From Pseudohongiella sp. (lineage in GTDB: Bacteria > Pseudomonadota > Gammaproteobacteria > Pseudomonadales > Pseudohongiellaceae): DNA of 64,000 nucleotides. Shown piece by piece: positions 26,786 to 36,565 of this stretch. Location of the stretch: contig NZ_DRFV01000015.1 of assembly GCF_011050365.1 (NCBI RefSeq), positions 232,586 through 296,585 of the forward strand, written 5' to 3'. Each line of letters begins with the position of its first letter. The stretch's first letter is position 1. Made by a program: the position numbers and the translations under genes. The notes under the pieces were generated by a model. The model was not told the origin of the DNA. It searched no databases and saw nothing but the letters and a program-made list of their open reading frames with translations.

Positions 26786-28475
26786 CGTTGGAAATCCAGT
26801 TTTTCACCACCTGCGCCGCGCGCGCAGGGTCTTCTGCAACCAGGCCTTTTATCGCCTCCAATTGCCGTTCGTAGCTCTCTGCCGGACCTGCCAGCAGAAT
26901 ATCATCGCCGCCACTCAAAGTGACCGAATCCTCTTTCATCTTGTGCTCAGCCTTGATATCGGCATAACCGACTTCACTCGAAGCCTCACCGCTGCCGCTG
27001 GCGCTGCGGCCACTGCTACCTGCCACAGTCAGACGCTTGAGTGACGGCATCAGTACCCCAAATACCAGAATCAGCACAAACAGTGCCGCTGCCGCCTGGC
27101 GCAACGCGGGTGCGAACCAGGACGCCTGCCAGAACGGCAGCGCGTCGCCGGCCAGTTCCTCAACCTGGGCAAAGGCTTTATTGATCACGGTGACGCTATC
27201 GCCGCGCTCCGCATTGTAACCAACGGCGTCACGCACCAGAGCGCTGATCCGCTCCATATCTTCGGCACTCCAGCCTTGTGCAGCTTCGCCGACAGGCTCG
27301 TCAATCACCACCGCAACAGACAGGCGTCGCACAGACACCGGGTCATAGTTGGTATAGCTGATGGTTCTGTCAAGCTCGTAGTTACGTGTCTCCTGATTGC
27401 GGATGTTGGTCGGCTCCGCAGCGGGCGCTCCACCGTCAACGCCCTCAAGAGTTTCCGGCGCATTGGCCGCCCCCGGTGGTTGATTGGACAATGCTCCGGG
27501 AATACCAGCGATTACATCGCCCGTGGCACGTCGCTCATTCAACGACTGTTCACTGCGCACAGAACTGCCTTCCGGGTTGTAGGTCTCTGCCGCTTGCTCG
27601 GTCCGCGTAAAATCAACATCGGCCGCCACCTCAGCGGTAAATTTACCTGCCCCCAGTAACGGGTGCAGAATACGATTAACACGGCCGACCAGGGTTTCCT
27701 CGTATCGACGCACATACGCAAACTGCTCGGATGCCATCATCATTTCTTCATTCTCACCGGTACGGGACAGCAGGTTGCCCTGCTGATCCACTACGGTGAC
27801 ATCTTCGGGCATCATCTCCGGCACACTGGATGCGACCAGGTTGGCAATGGCCTGCACCTGGGTGTCAGAAAGTTGACGACCGGAATGCAGTGCCAGGAAA
27901 ACCGATGCCGTTGGCTTGCGACTGTTGCGAACAAATACCGAACGCTCCGGCGTCGCCAGATGCACACGCGCTGACTGGACATATCGGAAACTGGTGATGG
28001 TGCGCTGCAGTTCGCCTTCCATGCTGCGCTTGTAGCGATTCTCTTCCATAAACTGGCTGGTGCCCAGGCTTTGTTCCTGGTCCAGAAATTCGTATCCGTA
28101 CCCGTTGTCACGCGTGACACCCGCGCTGGCCACCTGCAGGCGCACTGAATCTACCGAGTTGGACGGCACCAGCAGCACACCTGACGCCGGATCAATACGG
28201 TAAGATATACCGGCGGTATCCATCACCTGCACCAACTCCGAGGTATCAAAGCCCTGCATGCTGGGATAAAGGGGCTGATAGCTTTCTTTTTGCGACCACA
28301 GCACGACCGAAAACCCCAACGCTATACTTGCCGCCAGCGCAATCATAAGCCCGGCCTGTCGCGCCAGGTTGAGCCGGTTAAAGCCTTTCATGAAATTACT
28401 GCTGTACGCGGACCCCTCACCGCCTGATGAAGGGACAAGTGCGTTTTGCGGTTGCGCCGACTCTGCTGTTGCCAT
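26778..28475 (-). CDS. fliF: Flagellar MS-ring protein FliF
   Basis: Forms the membrane ring on which motor and export gate assemble. It has 565 residues with two membrane helices (about 40-60 and 455-475), the YscJ/FliF periplasmic domain between (SYQPLYPSMQGFDTSELVQVMDTAGI, ARVHLATPERSVFVRNSRKPTASVFL) and a C-terminal FliG-binding tail (YERQLEAIKGLVAEDPARAAQVVKNWISNDG). Confidence 0.97.
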   Translation of the reverse strand: MATAESAQPQNALVPSSGGEGSAYSSNFMKGFNRLNLARQAGLMIALAASIALGFSVVLWSQKESYQPLYPSMQGFDTSELVQVMDTAGISYRIDPASGVLLVPSNSVDSVRLQVASAGVTRDNGYGYEFLDQEQSLGTSQFMEENRYKRSMEGELQRTITSFRYVQSARVHLATPERSVFVRNSRKPTASVFLALHSGRQLSDTQVQAIANLVASSVPEMMPEDVTVVDQQGNLLSRTGENEEMMMASEQFAYVRRYEETLVGRVNRILHPLLGAGKFTAEVAADVDFTRTEQAAETYNPEGSSVRSEQSLNERRATGDVIAGIPGALSNQPPGAANAPETLEGVDGGAPAAEPTNIRNQETRNYELDRTISYTNYDPVSVRRLSVAVVIDEPVGEAAQGWSAEDMERISALVRDAVGYNAERGDSVTVINKAFAQVEELAGDALPFWQASWFAPALRQAAAALFVLILVFGVLMPSLKRLTVAGSSGRSASGSGEASSEVGYADIKAEHKMKEDSVTLSGGDDILLAGPAESYERQLEAIKGLVAEDPARAAQVVKNWISNDG

Positions 28476-28514
28476 GTTGTTACCCTGCTAGTTAAAGCTG
28501 CCAGTTGACGGAGA

Positions 28515-28892
28515 TCAGATAGGCATATTCATGATGTCCTGGTACGCACTGACCAGGCGATTGCGAACTTGCGTCATGGCTTCGAATGACACGCTGGCTT
28601 TTTGCATCTGGATCATAACCTGCGTGATATCCACTTCCGGATCACCCATTTCAAAGGCGCGTTGCAGGGAGCTAGACTGCATCTGGGTTTCATTGACCGA
28701 ATCCACCGCGTTCTTGAGCATGTCGGCAAACCCAACGCGGTCAGACGACTGCGCACCGTCAACGCCCCGGCCTTCGCTGACGGCATTGCTGAGGTCCGGA
28801 GCCTGAATATTAGGCGTTTGCATTTGTCCGCGGATATCGCGCATCTGAGTCAGCAGTTGATTGATATCTACCCGATCTGTTACACCATTCAT
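28515..28892 (-). CDS. fliE: Flagellar hook-basal body protein FliE
   Basis: Connects the MS ring to the rod. It has 125 residues. The conserved C-terminal half reads DMLKNAVDSVNETQMQSSSLQRAFEMGDPEVDITQVMIQMQKASVSFEAMTQVRNRLVSAYQDIMNMPI, split over the two family helices. It lies 18 nt downstream of fleR. No clear sigma-54 element was found in the gap or the fleR 3' end, so it may be co-transcribed with fleSR. Confidence 0.94.
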   Translation of the reverse strand: MNGVTDRVDINQLLTQMRDIRGQMQTPNIQAPDLSNAVSEGRGVDGAQSSDRVGFADMLKNAVDSVNETQMQSSSLQRAFEMGDPEVDITQVMIQMQKASVSFEAMTQVRNRLVSAYQDIMNMPI

Positions 28893-28910
28893 TCGCTTAT
28901 CTCCCTATTA

Positions 28911-30347
28911 TTACGCGCTTACCAGCGAATCAATATTTATGCCCAGGTCCCGCATGCGAGCCAGCTTGTAGCGCAAGGTCCGCGCGCTGACGCCCAAAGC
29001 CTCGGCAGTCTCCTTGCGGCGACCGCGCTGTTTCTTCAAAGTCTGCAGAATGATTTCAAATTCGCGTTGCTTCAGGTCATTGCCCAATACCTGATTATCG
29101 GAGTCGTTTTCGGATGACGTGACGCCTGCCGTGGCTGTCCAGGAATCAGCCGTACTGTGATAGGCCGGCGGCTGCCCGGAACCCTGCTGCGCTTCGGTAA
29201 CCAACGGAATATCATCGTGCCTGTCAGCGACCAGGGCGAGACTGGCTGCCGTTATCACGTTGCCATCCTGAATGATCAACGCTCGCTGCAGCACGTTGTC
29301 CAGCTCCCGTACATTGCCCGGCCAGTCGTAACCCATTAAATCCTGTTTCGCACGTTCATTCAGCGTGGTCACGCCTCTGCCCATGCGCGCCGCATGTTGC
29401 TGCAGCAGGCGTTCGGCCAACGGCACAATGTCCTGTCGACGTTGACGCAACGGCTGCCATGCCAGAGGAAATACACTCAGGCGATAGAACAGATCTTCGC
29501 GAAAACGGCCGTCACGCACACAGGCACGCAGATCACGGTTGGTGGTGGCAATCACGCGCACATCAAGTTGCAGGGTCTTGCGACTGCCCAGTCGCTCTAC
29601 TTCACGTTCCTGAAGTATGCGCAGGATCTTTGCCTGCAAACCGATGTCCATTTCCGAAATTTCATCCAGCAGTATGGTGCCACCGTCGGCCTGTTCGAAT
29701 TTTCCCGGACTGCTTTGATAGGCACCGGTAAACGAACCTTTCTCATGCCCGAACAAAGTGGCTTCCAGCATGTTCTCGGGAATCGCGGCACAATTGATCG
29801 CAACAAAAGGACCGTTGGCGCGTTTCGATTGTTGATGAATATATTGCGCCAATACTTCTTTACCGGTGCCGCTTTCGCCCGATATCAACACAGTGGCATC
29901 GGATTGTGCCACTTTTTTCGCCAATCCCAGCAATTGCTGACTGGATGGTTCAATAGCGATCGGCTGCGTATGGCCAGTGACCTTTTGTGTCAGATATTTC
30001 TCCACCGTTGCCAGCAGCTGTTCGGGTTTAAACGGTTTCAACAGGTAGTCAACTGCGCCTTCGCGCATCGCACGTACTGAACTGCCAATACTGCCGAAAG
30101 CGGTAATCAACACCACCGGCATGACCGGGAATCTGGCCCTGAGCTGCTGCAGCAATTCGTGACCATCCATGCCATCCATATTGATATCAGACACCACCAT
30201 GTCAACGCGGGACTGCGCCAGCACTTGCAGCGCCGACTCGCCAGACTCGGCTACCAGAACCTGATAGCCGGCATACTCCAGCGTATCGCTCAGTGCTTCA
30301 CGCAGCTCCCAGTTATCTTCTACGACCAGAATACTCGCCTTGCTCAT
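28911..30347 (-). CDS. fleR: Sigma-54-dependent flagellar response regulator FleR/FlrC
   Basis: Activator of class III (hook and basal body) flagellar genes. It has 478 residues: receiver domain with D54 (VVSDINMDGMDG), AAA+ domain with Walker A GESGTGKE and Walker B GGTILLDEI, and a C-terminal Fis-type helix-turn-helix (RRKETAEALGVSARTLRYKLARM). The sigma-54 contact loop reads GSFTGA at 204-209 instead of GAFTGA. ATG overlaps the fleS stop by 4 nt. Confidence 0.95.
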   Translation of the reverse strand: MSKASILVVEDNWELREALSDTLEYAGYQVLVAESGESALQVLAQSRVDMVVSDINMDGMDGHELLQQLRARFPVMPVVLITAFGSIGSSVRAMREGAVDYLLKPFKPEQLLATVEKYLTQKVTGHTQPIAIEPSSQQLLGLAKKVAQSDATVLISGESGTGKEVLAQYIHQQSKRANGPFVAINCAAIPENMLEATLFGHEKGSFTGAYQSSPGKFEQADGGTILLDEISEMDIGLQAKILRILQEREVERLGSRKTLQLDVRVIATTNRDLRACVRDGRFREDLFYRLSVFPLAWQPLRQRRQDIVPLAERLLQQHAARMGRGVTTLNERAKQDLMGYDWPGNVRELDNVLQRALIIQDGNVITAASLALVADRHDDIPLVTEAQQGSGQPPAYHSTADSWTATAGVTSSENDSDNQVLGNDLKQREFEIILQTLKKQRGRRKETAEALGVSARTLRYKLARMRDLGINIDSLVSA

Positions 30348-31651
30348 TTGCTGCTCCCTGTTGCTGAAGTGTGGGCGCGTTGGTGAACACAGGGCAGGAT
30401 AAAGCCTGCCCGCACGCCGGTGTTGCCGGTGACTGAGGTGTCGGTGACTGAATTACGATCGGTGTCAGAACCGGACTTTGTGTCCGCCAGGTTTTCGATA
30501 AAGAAACGACCACCATGCGCACGCGCCACGACCTGGGCAACTGCCAGACCAAGGCCGGTGCCCTGCGCACGCGTGGTATAAAATGCCTCGGTCACCTGAT
30601 CGATAACCGCCGGGTCGATGCCCGGGCCGTTGTCCTGAACATACAGTCGAATCGACCCCGGCTCATCGGCGCGGTCTGCCCGAACCTGCAGCTTTACACT
30701 GGGACCCGCGTTTTGAATCGCGTTTTCCAGCAGATTCAGCAAGGCACCTATGAGGGACTCTTTATTGCATGACAACTGGCACTCGCTGATGGTGTTTAGC
30801 CACTCGCAGCTCAATGCGTCCTGACGGGAATCCGGACACAGCATGACATCTGCCGCGACACAAGCCTCATCCAGAATCTGATGCACCGACAGCGTTTCAT
30901 CGAGCACTGCTTCACCCCGGGCAAAAATCAGCATGTCACGCACCTGACGCTCCATGTTGTGCAGTCTGGACATCAAACGCTCGTGAGTGCGGATGTTGCG
31001 GCTCTGATTGCCTTCCAGCGAGGAAGCCAGATTGCCGGCATACAACATGGCAGCCGACAGTGGGGTGCGAATCTGGTGTGCCAACGACGACACCATTTTC
31101 CCCATTTCCAGCAAACGCTGATGACGACTGAGGTGTTGCTGCAGGCGGCGGGTTTCGGTCTGATCGGTAATCAGGATGATCTGGCCGGGTTCTTCCTCCA
31201 GTGATCGCGACAACAGACTGACACGCTTGCCATTGCTCAGAGAAATCTCATGGCCGTCGTCTTTGCGTGGCGCGAACCGGTCGCGGATGATATTAACCCA
31301 GGGCAGTCCGGTCAGGGGCTCGCCCAGCAGGGCCCTTGCGGCCTCATTGCACTCGGTGACCACGCCCTTACCATTAAGCACCAGTACACCGCCCGGCAAT
31401 AGTTGCAGCAAATTTTGCAGGCGGCGGGCAATGCGCTCTTTCTCTGACAATTCGCGCAGCCTTTGCATATTGGCCGCTTCCAGCTCACGGGTGAGATCCC
31501 GCACGCGATCTTCCAGTACCTGATAGCTGTGCGACAATTCGCCGGAAATTTCATTGAACGCCTTGAACGCAAGCTCAAGCGCCTTGCCACCGTCGTTGTC
31601 GCGGCGGGCGTCGGAAATCTGTTGAACGGACTGTAGTCGGGAAAGCGCCAT
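30344..31651 (-). CDS. fleS: Flagellar sensor histidine kinase FleS/FlrB
   Basis: Cytoplasmic kinase partner of FleR. It has 435 residues with no membrane helix. A coiled N-terminus and PAS domain (LQLLPGGVLVLNGKGVVTECNEAA) precede the H box SLAHQIRTPLSAAML, the N box LLNLLENAIQ, G1 DNGPGI and G2 GTGLGLAVA. A serine/threonine/aspartate-rich insertion of about 25 residues interrupts the C-terminal end of the ATPase domain. A FleQ box and sigma-54 promoter lie upstream. Confidence 0.94.
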   Translation of the reverse strand: MALSRLQSVQQISDARRDNDGGKALELAFKAFNEISGELSHSYQVLEDRVRDLTRELEAANMQRLRELSEKERIARRLQNLLQLLPGGVLVLNGKGVVTECNEAARALLGEPLTGLPWVNIIRDRFAPRKDDGHEISLSNGKRVSLLSRSLEEEPGQIILITDQTETRRLQQHLSRHQRLLEMGKMVSSLAHQIRTPLSAAMLYAGNLASSLEGNQSRNIRTHERLMSRLHNMERQVRDMLIFARGEAVLDETLSVHQILDEACVAADVMLCPDSRQDALSCEWLNTISECQLSCNKESLIGALLNLLENAIQNAGPSVKLQVRADRADEPGSIRLYVQDNGPGIDPAVIDQVTEAFYTTRAQGTGLGLAVAQVVARAHGGRFFIENLADTKSGSDTDRNSVTDTSVTGNTGVRAGFILPCVHQRAHTSATGSSK

Positions 31652-31700
31652 TACTGCCTGATCCTGTCGATTATGATTAATCTGGTATCAGGATGGAGAA

Positions 31701-31716
31701 AGCAATGTCTATGCCA
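31701..31716 (-). promoter_or_regulatory. Sigma-54 promoter for fleSR
   Basis: The minus strand reads TGGCATAGACATTGCT; only position 6 of TGGCACRNNNNTTGCW differs (T for C). The predicted start site is near 31690, 39 nt before the fleS ATG. Confidence 0.85.
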
Positions 31717-31768
31717 CTTATGGTTGGCTATATATATCAGTAACTTACGGATTCAGCCCGCGAGCAAG

Positions 31769-31782
31769 GTCAAATAATTGAC
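31769..31782. promoter_or_regulatory. FleQ-type binding site upstream of fleSR
   Basis: The sequence GTCAAATAATTGAC matches the P. aeruginosa FleQ consensus GTCAATAAATTGAC at 12 of 14 positions and forms an inverted repeat with arms GGTCAA/TTGACC (31768-31783). Its centre is about 86 bp upstream of the predicted start site, close to where FleQ binds at P. aeruginosa fleSR. The match is strong; the protein itself is encoded elsewhere. Confidence 0.7.
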
Positions 31783-31796
31783 CGCTGGGCGCGGTC
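31780..31796 (-). terminator. Weak terminator-like hairpin after dcd
   Basis: The arms GACCGC (31780-31785) and GCGGTC (31791-31796) enclose a 5-nt loop. On the minus strand the hairpin is followed by AATTATTT. It lies about 33 nt beyond the dcd stop and overlaps the FleQ-type site, so either function may be real. Confidence 0.4.
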
Positions 31797-31828
31797 GCTG
31801 GACGATTCATTGACGCGGCCCGGCAAGG

Positions 31829-32398
31829 TTAAACTCTGGGTGTGGTGACGCCCGTCTGGCCCATGTATTTGCCACCGCGCTGTTTGTAAGTCACTTCGCA
31901 CTGCTCGTCAGACTGATAAAACAGCATCTGCGCAACGCCTTCATTGGCGTATATTTTTGCTGGTAACGTGGTGGTATTGGAGAACTCCAGGGTGACATGC
32001 CCTTCCCACTCCGGCTCGAGTGGCGTCACATTGACAATGATGCCGCAACGGGCGTAGGTCGACTTGCCGAGGCAGACAGTGAGCACATCACTGGGGATGC
32101 GAAAGTACTCAACAGTGCGAGCCAGCGCAAAGGAATTTGGCGGAATGATGCAATAGGGCTCATCGATACTGACAAAACTGCTTTCATCGAAGTTCTTCGG
32201 ATCCACCACGCTGGTGGTGTGAACATTGGTAAATATCTTGAACTCCGTGGCACACCTGACATCGTAGCCATAACTGGAGGTGCCGTACGAAATCACTTTA
32301 TTGCCATCAATATAGCGTACCTGTCCGGGCTCGAACGGCTCTATCATGCCGTGTTTCTGCGCCATTTCACGAATCCATCTGTCAGACTTGATACTCAT
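31829..32398 (-). CDS. dcd: dCTP deaminase
   Basis: Converts dCTP to dUTP for thymidylate synthesis. It has 189 residues from the ATG at 32398 ([19 protein letters not shown]), matching the standard start; an open frame continues 34 codons upstream without family similarity. Conserved segments are [49 protein letters not shown] and [13 protein letters not shown] terminator for the upstream gene stands between the two. Confidence 0.97.
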   Translation of the reverse strand: MSIKSDRWIREMAQKHGMIEPFEPGQVRYIDGNKVISYGTSSYGYDVRCATEFKIFTNVHTTSVVDPKNFDESSFVSIDEPYCIIPPNSFALARTVEYFRIPSDVLTVCLGKSTYARCGIIVNVTPLEPEWEGHVTLEFSNTTTLPAKIYANEGVAQMLFYQSDEQCEVTYKQRGGKYMGQTGVTTPRV

Positions 32399-32477
32399 AT
32401 AGTGCCTGTCTCCGCCTGCCTGTGCTCTGATGGCTCTGCCAGAATCCGCTGGCCGCCAAAGAACGATGTTTAACCAT

Positions 32478-32520
32478 AAAAAAACTGAAGCGCGCATCAT
32501 ACGATGTATCGCGCCTCAGT
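32478..32520 (-). terminator. Intrinsic terminator of the HtrA-like protease gene
   Basis: A long hairpin spans 32484-32520 (outer arms ACTGA/TCAGT, inner arms GCGCG/CGCGC, one mismatch between them). On the minus strand it is followed by seven T residues (32484-32478). It ends 47 nt after the protease stop. Confidence 0.8.
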
Positions 32521-32567
32521 TCACTATCAGTGGGATACCTGCCTGTCACTACTGCCAGGTGGGTGGT

Positions 32568-34106
32568 TTATTGTGCAACCAGCCTGGGTTGTTGAAACAG
32601 ACCTTCCGAATAGCTCGCGGGAATTCGATAGCGCTGCAATATATCAGTTTCGCTACTCAGGGCCTGATCATGATCCACTACGAGCTGAAACCCGGAATCA
32701 CCACGGAATACGACAAATTCGTCCTGGTTGTCACGCAGTTGCCGGACGAAGTCATAAAAATCGCGCACCGGGTGACCATTGACCGTATCTACAATCCAGT
32801 TGCGCACGTCGTGATACCCCAGATTGACGTCGGCTGCCAGTACCTGAAGGGCAACCACCATTTCACGCCGCTCTGGCGAACTCCATTCACCGCGCGCATG
32901 CAGCAGGTTTACCGGAGCGCTACGGGTCCAGTCCGCACCCCAGCGCTTGATAAGGTTCATATTCAGGGGAACAAACAAAATACCGCCGTAGATGTAGTAC
33001 TCCGGGATGGCATCGAATTCCTCGCCGCGCACCAGGCTGTAGTTCTCCTGCCGGCGCCGTGCGGTCAGCGTCACCGTGCGAACCTCACCATGGCGCGACA
33101 ACGTCAACGTGACCTCGTCACCAATCTGTTTGAGATCAATGGCGTGCTTGTAGTTTGTCTGCAGCGTCCGACTCAGACTGATGGTACTGTCACCGGCGAT
33201 CGGGACACCATCAATACTCAACACAACATCGTTTTCCTGCAATATGCCGTCGGCCGGCGAATTGCTGAATACCTTTATTACCAACACACCACTTTGCTCT
33301 TCCTGAAGACCGTAGGCCGCCTTGGCTGCCGGGCTTTCCAGGTCCTGACTGCGAAATCCCAGATCCGGAAATCCGTCATAACTACCATCGCTGGCATCGG
33401 TCAGCATATGGCGCAATATATCCGGCGGTACAAAATAACCCAGCGCTTCAGTACGTCCGCCCGCCACTGATTGCATGACCACACCGGCAATCTTGCCGTC
33501 AACAATCACCGGACCGCCGCTATTACCCGGATTGATGGCAGCGTCAATCTGACCCGCCAGCAGATATTCGCCGGAATGCGCGTAAACCTGTTGTTCGACC
33601 CGCGACAGAATGCCCTTGGTAACACTCAGCGTCCTGCCGCCAACGGGATACCCGAATACAAACACCTCAGTATTGGGTTCGGGCAAATCACCGATAGCCA
33701 GCGCGGGCGTATCGTCAAAGAAGGCAGGATCTTCGATTTCAAGCAGGGCCAGGTCTGAGGCATGGGAAATAAAGTGGACCTGCGCCAGATAGCGTTCCGG
33801 ATCATTGTGCTTCTGCACCTGAACGTAGCTGGCATTCGCCACAACATGCGCGTTGGTCAGAATACGGTTGCCAGCAACGACAGCACCGGAGCCACTACTC
33901 TGCGACGGTGTCATCAACCGCCAGGGGGTGAAGTAATCGGGCGCAGCGGAGGTTGTGTAAATTTTGACAATCGAGCTTTCGATTTCACGGATTTCTTCGG
34001 TGATCTGCGCACTGGCTGCGCTGCTGAACGTCAGCACTCCGCAAAAAGCCAGCGCAGCAAACAGTGAATACCGCCAACGCGTAACGGCAAAGCCTGCTGC
34101 AACCAT
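32568..34106 (-). CDS. Periplasmic trypsin-like serine protease, HtrA/Deg type
   Basis: Probably degrades or processes envelope proteins. It has 512 residues from the ATG at 34106, 6 nt after a GGGGA ribosome-binding site. A signal peptide (ending SAASAQ) is followed by a trypsin-fold domain with H in TNAHVV, D in SDLALLEI and S in NPGNSGGP. A PDZ domain (about 250-345, GLQEEQSGVLVIKVFSNSPADGILQENDVVLSIDG) follows. The C-terminal 160 residues look like a second, divergent PDZ-like region. It is longer than DegS and differs from DegP/DegQ; closer to the plant Deg/PDZ-protease branch by layout. Substrate unknown. Confidence 0.88.
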   Translation of the reverse strand: MVAAGFAVTRWRYSLFAALAFCGVLTFSSAASAQITEEIREIESSIVKIYTTSAAPDYFTPWRLMTPSQSSGSGAVVAGNRILTNAHVVANASYVQVQKHNDPERYLAQVHFISHASDLALLEIEDPAFFDDTPALAIGDLPEPNTEVFVFGYPVGGRTLSVTKGILSRVEQQVYAHSGEYLLAGQIDAAINPGNSGGPVIVDGKIAGVVMQSVAGGRTEALGYFVPPDILRHMLTDASDGSYDGFPDLGFRSQDLESPAAKAAYGLQEEQSGVLVIKVFSNSPADGILQENDVVLSIDGVPIAGDSTISLSRTLQTNYKHAIDLKQIGDEVTLTLSRHGEVRTVTLTARRRQENYSLVRGEEFDAIPEYYIYGGILFVPLNMNLIKRWGADWTRSAPVNLLHARGEWSSPERREMVVALQVLAADVNLGYHDVRNWIVDTVNGHPVRDFYDFVRQLRDNQDEFVVFRGDSGFQLVVDHDQALSSETDILQRYRIPASYSEGLFQQPRLVAQ

Positions 34107-34192
34107 CAAGTGTCCCCTTATCTACTTCGTGTTATTAGGTCTCGGACAGAAGACCGAGTAAACCTGAAAAATTGCTCTGTCGTCAAATGCTT

Positions 34193-36295
34193 TTACAAAA
34201 TACGCATTCCGGGCTCGGCGCCCTGATCAGGACTGAGTAACCAGATATCAGTGCCGCCTGGGCCTGCTGCCAGCACCATGCCCTCGGAGAGTCCGAATTT
34301 CATTTTGCGCGGCTTGAGGTTTGCCACCACCACGGTCAATCGGCCCTCCAGCTCTTCCGGTTTGTAAGCCGAGCGAATGCCCGAGAAAACATTGCGCTGA
34401 AACGGCTGTCCATCAGCACCCAGGCCCAGATCCAAGGTGAGCTGCAGAAGCTTGTCAGCCCCGTCGACGTATGCTGCAGCAGCGATACGGGCAATACGAA
34501 GGTCAACTTTGACAAAGTCGGAAAATTCGATTTCATCAGCAATGGGTTCTTTGCTAACCGGGCTTGCCTCAGATTCAGGGCTGCTTACGGGCTCAGGGCT
34601 ACTTGCGGGCTCAGGGCTGTTTGCGGGCTCAGGGCTGCTGACCGCCTGTTTTACTTCGGCCTGGCTCGCAGCAAGCAAAGCGTCAATACTGGCCGGGTCG
34701 ACGCGTGTCATTATGGGTGAAAACGCATTGATCCGGTGCGACAACAGTAAATTGCGGCTATCCGACCAGGTCAATTCACCCGCATTGAGAAACGCTTCCG
34801 CTTTTGCTGCCATCGCCGGCACTACCGGTTTCAGGTAAACCATCAGTAACCGGAACAGATTGATACCGGTGGTGCAGATCGCCTGCACGGCAGGATCCTG
34901 CGGATTCTGTTTCGCCAGCACCCAGGGTTGCTGCTCGGCAATATACTGATTGCCCTTGTCAGCCAGCGCCATGATCTGGCGAATGGCTTTGCTGTATTCC
35001 CGTTGCTCAAAGGCGTTGCCAATCTCGTCAGCAGCCTCCCGGCACTCCGCCAACAGCGCCGGATTCGACGGCTGCTCCGCGAGCTGACCATCAAAGCCGC
35101 GGACAACGAAGCCGGCACAGCGGCTGGCGATGTTGACTACTTTGCCAACCAGGTCCGCATTTACTTTCTGGCTGAACTCGGCAAAGCTCAAGTCCAGATC
35201 ATCCACGCCTGAACCCAGGCGTGAGGCCAGGAAATATCGCAGGTATTCCGGGTCAAGATGTTGCAGATAGGTACCGGCATTGATGAAAGTGCCGCGCGAT
35301 TTGGACATCTTTTTGCCATTGACCGTCATGAAGCCATGGGCGAACACGGCTGACGGGGTTCGATAGCCGGCATCGCTGAGCATGGCCGGCCAGAACAGCG
35401 CGTGAAAGTTGATAATGTCCTTGCCGATGAAATGATACAGCTCGGTATCAGTGCCCGGTTTCCAGTAATCGTCGAACCTGTAATCGCTGCGATCACACAG
35501 ATTCTGGAAACTTGCCATGTATCCGATAGGCGCATCCAGCCAGACATAAAAGTACTTGCCCGGCGCGTCCGGGATCTCGAAACCGAAATACGGTGCATCC
35601 CGGCTGATATCCCACTCCTGCAGGCCGGCATCAAGCCATTCACTGAGTTTGTTGGCCACCTGTGGTTGCAGGCTGCCACTTCGCGTCCAGGCCTTGAGCA
35701 TATCGGTGAATTCAGGCAACCGGAAGAAATAATGCTCGGACTCACGCTCCACCGGCGTCGCACCGGACAAGGTAGAGCGCGGGTCAATCAGCTCCGCCGG
35801 GCTGTAAGTAGCCCCGCAAGCCTCACAGTTGTCGCCGTATTGATCAGGCGCACGGCACTTGGGGCAACAGCCCTTAACAAAACGATCGGCGAGAAACAAT
35901 TCCTTTTCGGGATCAAACAGTTGTTTGATGGTGCGGACATTGATCCGATTGTTGGCACGCAGCGCTGTATAAATGGATTCCGAGTACTGGCGATTCTCAG
36001 GTGAGTGTGTCGAATGATAATTGTCGAAGCCGATCAGAAACCCATCATAGTCAGCCTTGTGCTCGGATCGTACCCGGTCAATCAACTGTTCTGGTGTAAT
36101 GCCTTCATCTTCCGCGCGCAACATGATTGCCGTACCGTGGGCATCATCAGCGCAGACGTAAACACAGTCCACACCCCGCAGTTTCTGAAAGCGCACCCAG
36201 ATATCGGTCTGCACCGCCTCCAGGACGTGACCCAGATGAATCGGGCCATTGGCATAGGGCAAGGCACTGGTGACCAGAATTTTACGTTTTGACAC
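34193..36295 (-). CDS. metG: Methionyl-tRNA synthetase
   Basis: Charges tRNA-Met. It has 700 residues. The HIGH-type motif is in [11 protein letters not shown], the KMSKS loop in [11 protein letters not shown], and a zinc knuckle in [22 protein letters not shown]. The anticodon domain follows, then a C-terminal tRNA-binding (EMAP-like) domain (about 595-700, [11 protein letters not shown]). The linker joining them (about 555-590) contains SSPEPA-type hexapeptide repeats. It lies 39 nt after the rubredoxin gene and probably shares its promoter. Confidence 0.98.
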   Translation of the reverse strand: MSKRKILVTSALPYANGPIHLGHVLEAVQTDIWVRFQKLRGVDCVYVCADDAHGTAIMLRAEDEGITPEQLIDRVRSEHKADYDGFLIGFDNYHSTHSPENRQYSESIYTALRANNRINVRTIKQLFDPEKELFLADRFVKGCCPKCRAPDQYGDNCEACGATYSPAELIDPRSTLSGATPVERESEHYFFRLPEFTDMLKAWTRSGSLQPQVANKLSEWLDAGLQEWDISRDAPYFGFEIPDAPGKYFYVWLDAPIGYMASFQNLCDRSDYRFDDYWKPGTDTELYHFIGKDIINFHALFWPAMLSDAGYRTPSAVFAHGFMTVNGKKMSKSRGTFINAGTYLQHLDPEYLRYFLASRLGSGVDDLDLSFAEFSQKVNADLVGKVVNIASRCAGFVVRGFDGQLAEQPSNPALLAECREAADEIGNAFEQREYSKAIRQIMALADKGNQYIAEQQPWVLAKQNPQDPAVQAICTTGINLFRLLMVYLKPVVPAMAAKAEAFLNAGELTWSDSRNLLLSHRINAFSPIMTRVDPASIDALLAASQAEVKQAVSSPEPANSPEPASSPEPVSSPESEASPVSKEPIADEIEFSDFVKVDLRIARIAAAAYVDGADKLLQLTLDLGLGADGQPFQRNVFSGIRSAYKPEELEGRLTVVVANLKPRKMKFGLSEGMVLAAGPGGTDIWLLSPDQGAEPGMRIL
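34575..34646. repeat. 18-bp tandem repeat inside metG
   Basis: Three good units start at 34575, 34593 and 34611 (TCAGGGCTGTTTGCGGGC type), with a decayed fourth at 34629. They encode the hexapeptide SPEPAS/N in the linker between the anticodon-binding and tRNA-binding domains. Unit length equals that of the array in cheA. Confidence 0.9.
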
Positions 36296-36334
36296 AGAGT
36301 AGTTTCCTTTTATCGCAGCCGGGCGTTGCAGTGC

Positions 36335-36502
36335 TCAGGCCAATTCAACCATTTCAAAATCTTCTTTACCGACGCCGCACTCCGGACACATCCAGTCCTC
36401 AGGCACGTCTTCCCAGACGGTTCCGGGCGCAATACCATCATCCGGCCAGCCTTCGGCTTCGTCATATATCAAACCACATACAATACACTGCCATTTTTTC
36501 AT
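36335..36502 (-). CDS. rubA: Rubredoxin
   Basis: Small one-iron electron carrier of 55 residues ([20 protein letters not shown] and onward). The four iron-binding cysteines are in CIVCG (C6, C9) and CPECG (C39, C42), and the conserved region WEDVPEDW precedes the second pair. Length and sequence are those of standard rubredoxins. It precedes metG on the same strand and is divergent from the Rnf-like genes. Its redox partner is not evident; the neighbouring iron-sulfur proteins are candidates. Confidence 0.95.
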   Translation of the reverse strand: MKKWQCIVCGLIYDEAEGWPDDGIAPGTVWEDVPEDWMCPECGVGKEDFEMVELA

Positions 36503-36565
36503 GTTGTCGCGTCAATCCTGCTGTTAATCGGTCTCTGGTTACCCACATACGGGTATCGGGGGCAG

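Noticed and set aside
28893..28960. Sigma-54 promoter for fliE inside the fleR 3' end
   Set aside because: The best match (TGGGCATAAATATTGA) has the two doublets one base too far apart and lacks GC in the -12 element.
34110..34192. CTCGG/CCGAG hairpin after metG as a terminator
   Set aside because: A 5-bp stem with an 8-nt loop and no U-tract is too weak.
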